Positions 1 through 11,077 of a stretch of 64,000 nucleotides of DNA are shown here, piece after piece. Positions within the stretch are counted from its first letter, which is position 1. The number at the start of each line of letters is the position of its first letter. Source of the DNA: Sabethes cyaneus (Eukaryota > Arthropoda > Insecta > Diptera > Culicidae); assembly GCF_943734655.1 (NCBI RefSeq), contig NC_071354.1, positions 141,913,142-141,977,141 of the forward strand. The letters run 5' to 3'. The notes under the pieces were generated by a model, which saw only the letters and a program-made list of their open reading frames with translations, was not told the origin of the DNA and did no database searches. A program made the translations under genes and the position numbers.

Positions 1-271
1 TCTAGGATTTAGGAAGAAGAGAAACTACCGGAGGAGAGGATGGAAGGCGCAGTCTGTCCCATCTACAAAAAGGGTGACCGGGTAGACTGCTGTAACTACC
101 GCGGCACTACGCTGGTCAACGCCGCCTACAAGGTGCTCTCCCAAATTTTGTTGCGTTTCTAATAGCAAGAGAATTCGTAGGGCAGAATCAGGCGGACTTT
201 ACGGGGGCCCGTGTTACTGCGGATCAAATTTTACTCTCCGGCAAATCCTCTAGAAATGTCGAGAGTACAAT

Positions 272-608
272 GTGTCCACGCATCATATTTTCGTGGATTT
301 CAGAGCAGCATACGATACCGTTGAACGCGAACAGCTACGGCATATAATGCACGAGTACGGTTTTCCGGACCAACTGACTCAAAGCTACTCTGAAACGAGT
401 GATGTGCTACGTGTGCGTTTCGGGGACACTCTCAAGTTCTTTCGAATCGCGCAGAGGGCTACGGCAAGGGGATGGGTTGTCCTGTATATTATTCAATATC
501 GCTATTGAACGTGTGATCCGGCGAGCGGGCATCGAAACGAGAGGAACGATCTTCAGCAAGAGTAGCCAACTCCTAGCCGTCACAGACGACCTCGACATCA
601 TTACTTGA
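272..608 (+). pseudogene. Reverse transcriptase core fragment of RTE-like element
   Basis: Frame +2 (272-508) gives FVDFRAAYDTVEREQL (motif A, catalytic Asp in FVDF) and HEYGFPDQL. The reading then moves to the frame of 399-608, which gives LRQGDGLSCILFNIAIERV and ends with a TDDLDII form of the catalytic box, where FADD would be expected. The frame change and the altered Ala-Asp-Asp context make it a dead copy. In life this domain copied the element RNA at the nicked target. Confidence 0.8.
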
Positions 609-678
609 AACCGTGGACAGCGGAAGCAATCTACGCCGGACTAAAAATTGAGGCTAGGAGGAGGAGGGTTACAAATTA

Positions 679-1386
679 ATGCGTCGTAAACCCAAATATA
701 TGGTAGGAAGAGACTCCCGAGAAAGTAACGTTTGCCTCTCACTAGTGACTATTGACAGCGATGAACTGGAAGTGGTTGATGAGCTCGTGTATTTGAGATC
801 TCTGGTCACCGTCGACAATAATACGAGTAAGGAGATCCAACGACGCATCAAAGTTGGAAATCGAGCCTATGTTTCCCTCCGCAAGACGTTTCGATCTAGA
901 AGCATACGCCGCCGCAGAAAGCTGAAGACGTACAAAACGCTAATAAGACCGGTAGTCCTCTACGGACTTGAGACAGTAACTTTGCTTACGGAAGATATAC
1001 GTGCACTTGCCGTTTTTGAACGAAAGGTGTTGCGGACTATTTTTGGCGGAGTACAAATGGAAAGCGGAGAGTGGCGGAGATGTATGAATCACGAGCTACA
1101 GGCACTGCTTGGAGAGATTCCTATCGTACACCTGGCGAAAGTTGGGAGACCACGGTGGGCCGGCCACGTCGCAAGGATGCCAGACGACTGTGTAGTGAAA
1201 TCCGTTCTCTTCAAGAACCCCACCGGCACCAGGAATAGAGGGGCTAAACGTGCTAGATGGCTCGACCAGGTTGAAGCCAACTTGCGTGTGTTGAGACGCG
1301 CAACGAATTGGCGACGAGCAGCCCAAGGCCGATTACAATGGAGAGGAATTCTTGATACGGCAAGTGCCCTCCCGGCTCTCGGCTGA
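679..1386 (+). pseudogene. C-terminal region of RTE-like LINE ORF
   Basis: An open stretch of about 235 codons that matches the region after the reverse transcriptase in RTE-type LINEs. It includes LKTYKTLIRPVVLYGLET, a VFERKVLRTIFGG block, RWAGHVARM and a basic stretch RARWLDQVEANLRV. The stop TGA is at 1384-1386, immediately before the TAAG tail. It is open over its whole length but detached by a frame change from the catalytic core upstream, so it is not a host gene. The role of this segment is not established. Confidence 0.8.
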
Positions 1387-1387
1387 A

Positions 1388-1407
1388 TAAGTAAGTAAGT
1401 AAGTAAG
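1388..1407 (+). repeat. (TAAG)5 LINE 3' tail
   Basis: Five perfect TAAG units directly after the LINE stop codon. This is the tail type expected of an element that primes on short repeats, and it marks the 3' end of the insertion. Confidence 0.85.
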
Positions 1408-1408
1408 T

Positions 1409-1799
1409 TGACGTGGTTCATCAAACTTTGATCGCTCACTGATACGACATGGCATAAATTAAAAGAGGACACACCACAATAGATCAGAATAATGGTCGCG
1501 GTGGTGAGTCACCAACAAGGAAAAAAACTGGTGTTAATTTTCTGAAACATGTCATTTACTGCGGAGGAGTAGAAAAATGGCTTATCTATCTGATCTTCAA
1601 GAAGGGGCGACCACTACCATAGTTATCATGTGATCTGTGATCACTGTTCTCGATGCCCACAAAGTTGTTTTTGTTTGTTTCGCAAATCATCCGCCAACTA
1701 TCACCATTTGTAAATAGATTTGTGGGAATATTTCAAGTCGGCTTTGTGGTCAACAACAGATCAAATATTAACACTGCGGTAGATCCTCGTAAAGTCCAT
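1409..1799. other. No recognised feature
   Basis: AT-rich spacer between two LINE relics. The right part (from about 1590) may be badly decayed upstream sequence of the next relic, with a GDH-like block near 1620, but nothing can be read with confidence. Confidence 0.5.
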
Positions 1800-2240
1800 T
1801 AATATAAAATTCCTACGCACTTTTTGTTTGTTGACTTAAAAGCTGCATATGATACCATCGACCGAAAAAAGCTATGAAAAATCACTGACGAGAATGACTT
1901 CCCCGGGAACTGATAAAATCTACGATGGTTGATACACAGTGCTGTGTGCTGATTTCGGGTGGATCATCAAGTTCATTCAAATTATACAAAAGGCTTCGTT
2001 ATGGCGATGGTCTTTAATGCCGGCTGTTCAACACAGTGCTACAAGGTGTTATTAACCGAGCGGATATCAACATTCGTCTGCTTTACTGATGACATGGATA
2101 TCATCGGCAGAACATCTGTGGCGGTAGCTGACTAGTACACCAGATTAAAGCGCGAAGCAGAAAAGATTGGGTTAAAGGTAAATGGCAAATAAAGGTAAAT
2201 GGGTTAAAGAGCAAAATGGTTAGACCAAGTGGAGCGAGAT
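1800..2240 (+). pseudogene. Heavily decayed RTE-like reverse transcriptase
   Basis: At 1821 the plus strand reads FLFVDLKAAYDTIDRKKL and then a stop. Further on, frames shift repeatedly: a YGDGL block near 1998-2015, DDMDIIGRTSVAVAD near 2090-2130 (the catalytic box) and LKREAEKIGLKVNG near 2145-2190. These are the same landmarks, in the same order and spacing, as in RTE-like LINEs. It is older than the copy at 1-1408, judging by the density of stops and indels. Boundaries are approximate. Confidence 0.7.
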
Positions 2241-4440
2241 CTGGTGAAGAGCACGCTGTGTCCAAAGAGTTAGAAACCGAACGAATTGGAGAAATTTTGT
2301 TCATCAGACTATATCTTAGTACGGCAAGCCACTTAAGTAAAGGAACCCGCGTTAATTCGAAACCCGTAAAAATTAAGTATGTTGAAAAAAATTTGAATGT
2401 GCTACCAAGCTACAGGGATTAAATAAAGATTATTTATTTTACATTTTCTATCATGTTTAGATTTTGCTAATATTAATTTTACTTCTATTTTTGCCTAAAA
2501 TTAAGCACTTGACAAAATGACCGCAGATTCAACATTAAATTTTAATTGCCAACATTCGAATATGCCGGCTCCTATAAATTTGTACAAATCGTTGGCCAAA
2601 AGCCATATTTAATCATCAGTCCAAGCTGTCTCTGCTGCTTACTGACTGATTGGGCTCACACCGTAGAATTAATAAACACCTTTATGCAGACAGGCTATAA
2701 AATGAATGGCGTCATACTGTCTGCGAAATTTTTCCCGACGACGACATTCGATGTTTACACGGAAGCTCCTGGCCCCGGCATCCTGTGGGAGTTGAACTGA
2801 AACCTACACACCATTTGTTATGTCTGGCCACACGATACGCTGACTGCGGGTACTACTGGTGGTACTGGCTAGCTACTCCTTATTTCTCACGCTTTGCAAT
2901 TCAAGCTACTACGTGCGGCTTTCCGGCCCAGTTGACAACGTTTTTCTTTTATTTTCTGTCTTCGTTGGCAAAAAGACGCATGAAAACGACGTGCCATTCG
3001 TATAGGTGAAAACAAAAACCTCAAAAAGACGATTTCACGCATGCGATAACGATAATATGCTTCTACGGTTTTATGTTTCAAAACGCGCACTGGAATTCTT
3101 CGCTCGTTCCTTGACGACAGACATAGTATCGTCTCGGTTAAATTCACTTCTCGCGAATTGTGCACAGTTAGCAGGCACGCACAAACTAGGTATGCAAAGT
3201 TCGTTAGAGAGCTACAGTGACAGAGGCAGAACGAAAAGCTCCAATGCACATCGAAGTGACATTGACATTGAACGCACGAAGCGCGTCCAGAATAGAAATG
3301 TTCCCCTTGGAGGATGATTTACGAAGCAAGCTGGAACTGCATGCTTACATAAATAGGAAAACTGTGGGGATAAAATAAACAGGAAAGATACAATGAACAG
3401 CAGCCAAATTACCACCAGAAAGAAAAGTCAGTTCCAAAACCACTGGTTTAATATCTCCTTGCATCTTAAAAAAGTTGGACTTCTTTACTTCTTTATGTAT
3501 ATTTTTTCTACGAATCAATTGAAAATTGTAAGTAAATACTTTTTATAACTAAGATCAGAAAAACTATTTTATAAAGTTTTTGTCTTTTCGGTGTTGAGCA
3601 ACTGAAGGGGGACAAAAAAATAATGAGATTTTTTTAAACGAGAAAAATTAAACGATTTAAGTATTAGTACTTCAAGTTCCCTGCTTGTCATATATACGTT
3701 TTTATTTTCCGCGCAAGACTCTATCAAAAGAAAAGATCGAATGAAAAAACATAGAAAACAAAGAGTATATAGAGAAAGAATAGAGATAAGAAAACAAAAC
3801 ACCCATAGCACAAAAGAAATAGATAAAAATAACTAAGGTGTCGGAAGAAACCAACATAATTCGGTTGGAACTTTACAACCTCATGGTATCAGAATGGAAT
3901 TTGAACACATCTAATATTTTCTAATATTTCGCCAGACATGGTTAGTTCTGAAAAATATATAGTCACTTCAGTATTATGGACCAGTGTATACTTTACGTTA
4001 GGGGAGTGGGCTAACGTTCTACAATTCCATGGACACCGTGTACTCTCCGCCAGATCTCGCTTCACCTAATCTAACCATCTTGCCCGCTGCGCCCCTTGTT
4101 GTCTTATTTCTACAGAATTTGGGGCAAATACCATATTTGTAGGATAGTTATCCGGCACTCTTACAACTTGCCCTGTCTATCGTATCCGTTTAGCTTCAGC
4201 CGCCTTTTTTATACCAGGTTTGCCATAAAGACCCTCACATTGATGAAACCCTCTGTGTGATTCCAATGAACTTGACAATCCACTCGAAATTCCAATACAA
4301 CACTGATGGTACATCCATTATAGATTGAATCAGTTTGATGAACTTCCTGAAGAAGAAGCTAATATTGAATGTAATCTCACCTCACTCAGACAGTTGCTGG
4401 GTACAGTACAAGATACAACAAGATCCTTAGATCGCGAGAA
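2241..4440. other. Intergenic, no gene seen
   Basis: Mixed AT-rich sequence with a slightly GC-richer part at about 2770-3350. Short open frames on both strands overlap one another and show no domain, no codon pattern and no splice-like context. No RNA gene was recognised. Confidence 0.5.
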
Positions 4441-4442
4441 CT

Positions 4443-4657
<215 letters not shown>

Positions 4658-4895
4658 CCACCCACGTTCTTGATGAGGACGATACACAAACATCACCACG
4701 GACCCCGAATCCAAGATGTGACGCGACCCGTGTCGAGGAATGCATGGGAGGGGGGTCAAAATCAAAATTACCTCACCGCGAACGGAGCCTGGCGGACACC
4801 GGGGCGCATCCGACCAGTTCGAAGCCCTTACTGCGTTACGGCAGGGCACTGGCGCAGCGGACTAAATATTTCCCTAGCTACTCGTGGGATTCAAA

Positions 4896-6396
4896 ATGAG
4901 TTTTCAAGAATTAAATACAAAATCAAATACAGGAGAAGATAGCGATTGCGCGATGGATACGCAGACCAGCGATGCCAACGTGTTCGATAGGAAGGAGAAG
5001 CTGTGTAGATCGCCAATATTGAAGGAGGTAGTCGCACAAATGTTTAGTGGCAACACACAGCAGCAGATAACCCCAAAAGGGCAAGGCTCGATGCTTAACT
5101 TCACTACGCCCACCCCGAAGTCAAAGGAGGACAGCCAACAGACGAACAAGCTGCGAGCTGCCAAAGAAAAGCTTCTGAAACTGATTGAGTTCATGAAGGA
5201 GAGAAGTAACATCCATGGTGAGATCAAGAAGCAAGCGGCACGGACCTTAATGGCGGTGATAGAGGCAGAAGTGGAGCAGGAGGCCTTGATTAAGAGGGCT
5301 GTAGTCGCCGAGGAGGCCCTGGCAGAGAAGGAAGTGGAGCATGTGGCCTTAAGAAGGAGGGCTGTAATTGCGGAGGAGGCCCTGGCAGCGACGACCCTGG
5401 AACAGGCAGTGTTGAGAGCCCCGGGCACAGAAAAGCGGGATCGAGAATCGCCAGGAGACAAGGTAAGCTCAAAAAAGCTGAAGGATGAGCTGAACGGCGA
5501 CCACGAAGAGCAAAATGAAAACAGAGTGGAAGAGCAGTGCGACACGGAGCAGGGTGAGGCTAGCAGCTGGCGAACCATTCCTAAGCAGAAGGAGGAGAAT
5601 GAGAAAAAGAAAAAGATGAAAGAAGATCGGCAGAACCAGTTGCAGAGCGAAATGCCGGCAGAACGCGAAGCAGCGGAAAAAAGGCGAAGAATAGGGCGAG
5701 ACCCCAACCTCGCCGGATCCGGAGCAGAGGCGATGCTCTGATTGTTGGAGTGAAGGGCGAGAAGACGACGTATGCCGATCTCCTCAAGAGAATGAGGGAC
5801 GACCCGAAGCTGAAAGAGTTAGGGGAAAAGGTCGTGAAAACCCGGAGAACCCAGAGCGGCGAGTTGCTCTTCGAGCTCAAGAGAGACCCGGAGGTGAAGA
5901 GCGCGGCCTTCAAGGCGCTAGTCGAGACAGCGCTCGGTAGCGAAGCTGAAGTAAAAGCTTTATCTCAGGAGACGATCGTTGAAGCGAAAAACCTGGACGA
6001 GGTCACGACAGAGAGCGAGATGAAAGCGGTGCTGACAAGAGCGGAATACCTGGGCGACGTTCCAATGTCTATCCGGCTGCGGAAGGCATACGGCAGTACG
6101 CAGACGGCGTCGATTCGTCTATCTATCGCGGATGGGCAGTTGTTAGCTTTAGAGCCATCCCAAGTGAACCCAAAGAAATGGCGAGATGCTTCAAATGCAT
6201 GGACTTTGGTCACCAGGCAAGGAATTGTCCGGGACCTGACAGATCGAAGCTGTGTCGGAAATGCGGCTATGAGGGGCATGTTGCGAAGGACTGCAATAAG
6301 CAACCGAGGTGTATGTTGTGCAAGGAAGACAACGACCATGTCACGGGAGGCTTTAAATGCCCGGTGTACCAGAAGGCAAAGGCAGCCCTACAATAA
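4896..6396 (+). pseudogene. R1-clade ORF1 (gag-like nucleocapsid protein), frameshifted
   Basis: ORF1 proteins of this clade bind element RNA and form the ribonucleoprotein. The ATG at 4896 is preferred over a GTG at 4884. The first frame (to 5741) is Lys/Glu-rich and holds two near-identical heptad-like units, KRAVVAEEALA and RRAVIAEEALA (about 5296-5390), which suggest a coiled coil. The reading then moves to a second frame (ALIVGVKGEKTTYADLLKRM, from about 5735). Near 6175 it moves to a third frame with three knuckles: CFKCMDFGHQARNC and CRKCGYEGHVAKDC (both CX2CX4HX4C), and a looser third starting CMLC. The stop TAA at 6394-6396 overlaps the ORF2 start. The unbroken length would be about 500 residues, normal for the clade. 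Confidence 0.88.
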
Positions 6397-6398
6397 TG
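6394..6398 (+). promoter_or_regulatory. TAATG stop/start overlap between ORF1 and ORF2
   Basis: The ORF1 stop TAA (6394-6396) shares its last A with the ORF2 ATG (6396-6398). In R1-clade elements such as SART1 this UAAUG arrangement is known to drive ORF2 translation by termination and reinitiation. Here it is intact although both ORFs are broken. Confidence 0.85.
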
Positions 6399-8942
6399 GA
6401 GGTGATTCAAATCAACCTCAATCACTGCGACACTGCACAGCAACTGTTGTGGCAGTCGAAAACAGAAACGAAGTGCGACGTTGCAATCATAGCGGAGCCG
6501 TATCGAATTTCCTCCGATTACGGTAACTGGATAGCAGACAGAGCAGGAATGGCCGCGATATTGGTGACGGGCAGATATCCCATCCAGGAGGTGGTTACAA
6601 GCCGATATGAGGGTTTCGTGGTCGCCAAAATTAACGGAATCTCCCAAGGTGGACGCTGGAAAAGTTCTGCCGCATGCTAGATGAACTAACTGGTGAGCTC
6701 ATTGGACGGAGACCGATCGTCATAAAAGGTGACTTCAACGCCTGGGCAACCGAATGGGGAAGTAGATGTACGAACGCCAGAGGAGCCAGCCTACTTGAAG
6801 CACTGGCAACGCTCGAAGTAGAGCTGAGCAACATTGGAACCACCAGTACCTTCCGCAGAGATGGCCGAGAATCTATCATCGACGTCACCTTCTGCAGCCC
6901 GTCGCTGAGAACCGACATTAGCTGGAGAGTGTGCGAAGAGTTCACGAACAGTGATCACCAAGCTATACGGTACACTATTGGCCGACGGAACCCCGTGGCA
7001 GCACAAACAGGAAGAATTCAAGAGCGGCAGTGGAAAATGGAGGCATTCGACAAGGACCTCTTTGTCGAGGCACTACGACCATACAGCGAAGCCCAGAATT
7101 GTGATGCTGACGAGCTGACCGAGGCGCTAACCAGAGTATGCGACACAACCATGCCGAGGAAGGTGGAGCCTAGAAACCGACGGCGTCCGGTCTACTGGTG
7201 GAACGAGTCACTCAACGCGTTACGAGCCAACTGCAATAGAGCTAGAAGGTGCTTCCAGAGAGCAAGAGGTACCGAGACTAGAGAGGAAAGAAGAAGTGAC
7301 CTCCGCGTTGCCAAGGCCGCACTGAAATACGCGATAAAGCAGAGCAAAACTAACTCCTTTAAGGAGCTTTGTAGAGCAGTCGATTCCAACCCCTGGGGCG
7401 ATGCATACCGAATAGTGATGGCAAGGATCAGGGGCCCAGCAATGCCAGCCGAAGGATGCCCAGATAAGCTAAAAATGATAATTAGAGGACTCTTCCCGGA
7501 ACACGAGCCACCGTCCTGGCCTCCTACCCCTTACCGGGCGCTAGAGGATGAGAACGCGGACGAGAGAAGAGTTTCTAATGACGAACTTGTTACAATCGCG
7601 AAAGACCTGAAGATTAAGAAGGCGCCGGGCCCGGATGGGATCCCCAATGCAGTTCTTAAGGAGGCAATCCATGCATTTCCAGACATGTTCCGCACGGTGA
7701 TGCAAAACTGCCTAAACGAGGGATACTTTCCGGACAAGTGGAAAATCCAGAAGTTGGTACTGTTGCCAAAACCAGGAAAACCGCCGGGGGATCCAGCATC
7801 ATATCGACCAATCTGCCTGCTGGACACACTAGGAAAGCTGCTAGAAAGGATTATCCTGAACAAGCTATCTATAAACACGGAGGGTGAGTACGGACTGATA
7901 CAAAGGCAGTTTGGGTTCCGGAAGGGAAGGTCAACACTAGATGCGATCCGGACTGTCGTCGAGACAGCATAGAAGGCATCCAAGCAGAAACGTAGAGGCA
8001 ACCGCCACTGCGCAGTGGTCACTATCGATGTTAAGAATGCATTCAACAGCGCCAGCTGGGAAGCCATCGCAGCAGCGCTCCATAGAATGAGAGTCCCCGA
8101 CTATCTGTGCCGCGTTCTGAGGAGCTAATTCTCGAATCGGGTGCTAGTATACCGGACGAACCTCGGAAAGGAAACGACCGTGATCACGGCGGGCGTTCCA
8201 CAAGGGTCAATACTCGGTCCATCTCTCTGGAACAGTATGTACGACGGCGTGCTAACCCTAGATCTACCAACGGGAGTGGAAATCGTCGGCTTCGCGGACG
8301 ACATCGTGATGACGGTTACATGCGAATCGCTAGAGGAAGTGGAGGCGTTGGCGACTGAGTCAATCTGCAGGGTGGAGAGTTGGATGCAGAACGCGAAACT
8401 GCAAATAGCGCACCATAAAACGGAGACTGGTGAGTAGTCGGAGAGCAGTCCAACACGTGGGGATTACCGTCGGGGAACATACCATAACCTCAAAACGTGA
8501 GGTGAAGCACCTGGGTGTGATGATCGACAATCGGCTAAAATTCAACGGTCACGTTGACTACGCATGCGAAAAGACAGCGAAAGCCATCAGTGCACTGTCT
8601 AGGATCATGCCGAATAACTTTGGACCAAGCAGTAGCAGGAGGCGCCTCTTAGCCAGTGTATCATCGTCGACACTGCGGTATGGCGGACCAGCCTGGATTA
8701 CAGCCCGACTAATGGCCATTCGAGTTGTGAGCGCGTACAGGACTATCTCATCAGAAGCTGCGTGCGTAATCGCTGGTATGATTCCCATCGACATCACCCT
8801 AATAGAGGACTACGAGTGCTATAGGCAAAAGGAGGTCAGAGGAATCAGAAAGCTGATGAGAGCAGAATCATTGGCAGAAAGTGGCAACAGGAGTGGATGC
8901 ATCATATGTGATCTGCAACGTAAGTGGAGAGCGGAACAGTGA
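6396..8942 (+). pseudogene. R1-clade ORF2 (endonuclease + reverse transcriptase), inactivated
   Basis: ORF2 nicks the target and copies the element RNA onto it. The endonuclease starts with VIQINLNHC and AEPYR. A short deletion near 6645 removes the usual YAPP-type strand and shifts frame; it resumes with LEKFCRMLDELTG, GDFNAWATEWGSR and SDHQAIRY. Reverse transcriptase follows: KAPGPDGIP (about 7621), YRPICLLDTLGKLLERI (7800), FGFRKGRSTLDAI (7912), VTIDVKNAFNS (8018), GVPQGSILGP (8190) and catalytic FADDIVM (about 8290). In-frame stops are TAG at 7970 and TAA at 8126, with a frameshift near 8435. After KHLGVMIDNRLKF the C-terminus is shortened: the CX2C zinc knuckle still visible in the copy at 21.1-22.5 kb is missing. 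The final stop is TGA at 8940. Confidence 0.92.
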
Positions 8943-9140
8943 GCTAGCATCGACAGTTAAGTTATTCTGGATGAAAGGTGGCCTAGGGAACAAACCTCTC
9001 TGAGCCGCATATGACGCCCCAAAGCAACGCGATCCGGGGCGAGGTAAAACCCTAGACTGGATTCATATGTATGGGGATGGGATTTATCCCAAAATAGTCC
9101 CAATACTCAGATCGGTCCTTGTTGAAAAAGGCATAGCAAA

Positions 9141-9300
9141 GAAACCCTGCGAGGGTGGCTGTGACGGAGTGCGCGTCATGTTGGAGGGCGCTTTCTAATC
9201 GGTACACGTCTCGTCAGGTCAAGAAATCCCGCGAGGGTGGCTGTGATGGGGTGCACGTTATGACTGTCGGCACCTTCTAATCGGTACACGTCTCGATGGG
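9141..9300 (+). repeat. 82-bp tandem duplication in R1 3' UTR
   Basis: Two diverged copies, starting at about 9141 and 9223, share GCGAGGGTGGCTGTGA and TTCTAATCGGTACACGTCTC at the same offsets. The spacing between matching points (9149 and 9231) is 82 bp. It lies in the 3' UTR, the region that R1-type proteins recognise for priming, so it may be structural RNA. Confidence 0.85.
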
Positions 9301-9586
9301 TACTGCGAGCTAGCTGAGCAAATGACCAGCAACGTTAGCCTGCGTTGATAAGTGCAAAGTGCATGAGCACGGCATCCCCTCGATATACCTGAAGGAGTAA
9401 CGCTAGAAAGCGTGATACTTGGAAAAGTGCAAGAGCACAGCCTCCTCCTGATGTAATACTTCATTGTGGTACCGAGGGGATCCAGGCAGAGGGCAAGGAA
9501 GAGGTTTTGGTGGGTGAGAGTCCCACACAACGTCCGGGTTGGCTCCGGATAAGAACATTAGTTTTCCGAAGCCTTGTAAAAAAAAA

Positions 9587-9600
9587 CACACACACACACA
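9587..9600 (+). repeat. (CA)7 tract after the R1 3' end
   Basis: Follows the 9-base A-run of the element. It matches the (AC)n tract at the 5' junction and supports insertion into an AC microsatellite. Confidence 0.8.
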
Positions 9601-9653
9601 AAAGTGAGTGAGTTTGGAACAAGATTGCCTACAGAACATCAATCTATTTATAC

Positions 9654-9747
9654 AAGAGGCTTATGTCTGTACCGAAAACCAGGTCTCTGACAGGACGTCA
9701 TAAGAGGCTTATCGGTAACTAAAAACAGGTCCCTGACAGGACGTCAT
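9654..9747 (+). repeat. 48-bp direct duplication at element end
   Basis: AAGAGGCTTAT begins each half, at 9654 and 9702, and both end in the GACAGGACGTCAT block. The same two-fold arrangement, inverted, closes copy 2 (about 17380-17460) and copy 3 (about 43265-43345). Confidence 0.85.
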
Positions 9748-9789
9748 GCTTTCGAAGCAATGGGTTGTATTCTAAGTCACCTCACCGAT

Positions 9790-10711
9790 CGACTGCTAGA
9801 CTGTTCGATTGCTCGACTTGTTGACTAGACTGCTCGACTGGACTGCTCGATTTGATTGCTTGACTTACTACTCGACCCGATTACTCGACTTAACTGCACG
9901 ATTGAACTGCTCGACTAGACTGTTCGATTCGATAGCTCGACTGGGCTGCTTGACTGGACAGCATGATTTATCTGCTCGACTAGCTTGCTCTACTCAACTG
10001 TTCGGTTCGACGCTCGACACAACTGCTTGATTCCACTGCTCGACTAGACTACTCGACTCAATGGCTCGACTCCACTGCTTGATTCAACTACTCGATTGAA
10101 CTATTCGAATCGGCTGCTCGACTCAACTGCTCAACCCGATTGCTCGATTCAACTGCTCGATTAGACTGCTCGACTCAACTGACAGCTTGATTCAACAGCT
10201 TGACTAGACTACTCGACTTAACTGCTCGACTTAGCTACTCAACCCGACTGCTCGACTCAGCTACTTGATTTAACTGTTTGATTCCACAGCTCGACTTAAC
10301 TGCGCGATTCAACTGCTCGACTGGACTACTCGACTTAACTGCTCGATTCAACTGCTCAACTGGGCTATTCGACTTAACTGCTCGATTAAACTGCTCGACT
10401 GGACTGCTCGACTGGACTACTCGACTCAACTGCTCGGCTGGACTGCTTGACTGAACAGCTTGACTGAACGGCTTGATTTAACTGCTCGACTCAACTGCTC
10501 GACTCAACTACTCGACTTAACTGCTCGACTCAACTGCTCGACTTAACTGCTCGACTGGACTACTCGACTCAACTGCTCCAATAAACTGTTCGACTTAACA
10601 GCTTTACACGATTGCTTGACTAAATCATTCGATTCGACTGCTCGACTCAAGTGCTCGACTAGACTACTCGAATTAACTGCTCGATTAAACTGCTTGACTC
10701 AACTGCTTGAC
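9790..10711 (+). repeat. 13-bp minisatellite array (ACTGCTCGACTNN)
   Basis: About 70 units of a 13-bp motif, ACTGCTCGACT plus a variable dinucleotide (most often CA, TA, GG or AG). Common variants have T for C in the CGA part. Because 13 is not a multiple of three, each reading frame cycles through the same Leu/Thr/Arg/Ser words and the open frames here are artefacts. Confidence 0.95.
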
Positions 10712-11077
10712 TTCTGTTTGATTCTGTTTTGTATGATTAGCACGAAGTCACGGAAAAGGTTACTGCAGAAACGCAATGAGCCTGTGTTGCCAGTTATAGC
10801 GATAAAACATTACGAACCGTGTTGCCAATTTAATCAATGTTTTACTTTTGGAACGTTCGAAACAGTGAAACTGAACTGCCCTTGGAATCCAACGATCAAG
10901 TAAAAGCACAAAAATGCGACGATAAAAGCTATTTGTTTCGGTTTCCGGCTATGACTCTTTTATGTAGAGCTATATTATGCAATATAAGAACTTAAAGAAC
11001 TAATACAAAGATCAAACATCTTCACAAACACTGGCCAGAGGAATGTATCCGCAGTTTTCTGAATTTTGAACAGACAT

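Larger units (their letters stand above)
1..1408 (+). mobile_element. RTE-like non-LTR retrotransposon relic (3' part)
   Basis: A decayed LINE whose reverse transcriptase and C-terminal pieces lie in order on the plus strand, spread over different frames. At about 60-150 the text reads as the usual 'CPIYKKGDRVDCCNYRG' region, followed by motif A around 290-330 and the LRQGDGLS block near 455-490. The C-terminal segment ends at 1386 and is followed at once by five TAAG units, a short tandem-repeat tail of the kind RTE-like elements carry instead of poly(A). It is 5' truncated, or continues left of the window. Another relic of the same style lies at 57640-59340 on the other strand. The clade call rests on the WAGHVARM-type C-terminus and the tail. 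Confidence 0.8.
9654..11077 (-). mobile_element. Minisatellite-bearing mobile repeat, copy 1
   Basis: Three parts: a left end with a 48-bp direct duplication (9654-9747; each half ends in TGACAGGACGTCAT), a long array of 13-bp units, and a right end of about 365 bp (10713-11077) with no coding capacity. The whole order recurs inverted at 16085-17458, which proves it moved as a unit. Both outer ends carry ATGTCTGT followed by A/T and C/T, a possible 9-10 bp terminal inverted repeat. No transposase is present. Orientation is set relative to copies 2 and 3. Confidence 0.82.

Noticed and set aside
4904..5707. 267-codon open frame opposite R1 ORF1
   Set aside because: Shadow of the Lys/Glu-rich ORF1 coding strand; it reads as Ser/Phe-rich sequence with no domain.
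7531..8067. 178-codon open frame opposite R1 ORF2
   Set aside because: Antisense shadow of conserved reverse transcriptase motifs.
9809..10429. Repetitive Leu/Thr/Arg/Ser open frames in the minisatellite (also at 16469 and 42747)
   Set aside because: The 13-bp unit reads through all frames; the peptides follow the DNA period and have no start or codon signal.
9790..10711. Regular short repeats resembling a CRISPR array
   Set aside because: Units are contiguous 13-mers without unique spacers, no cas genes are near, and the context is eukaryotic.
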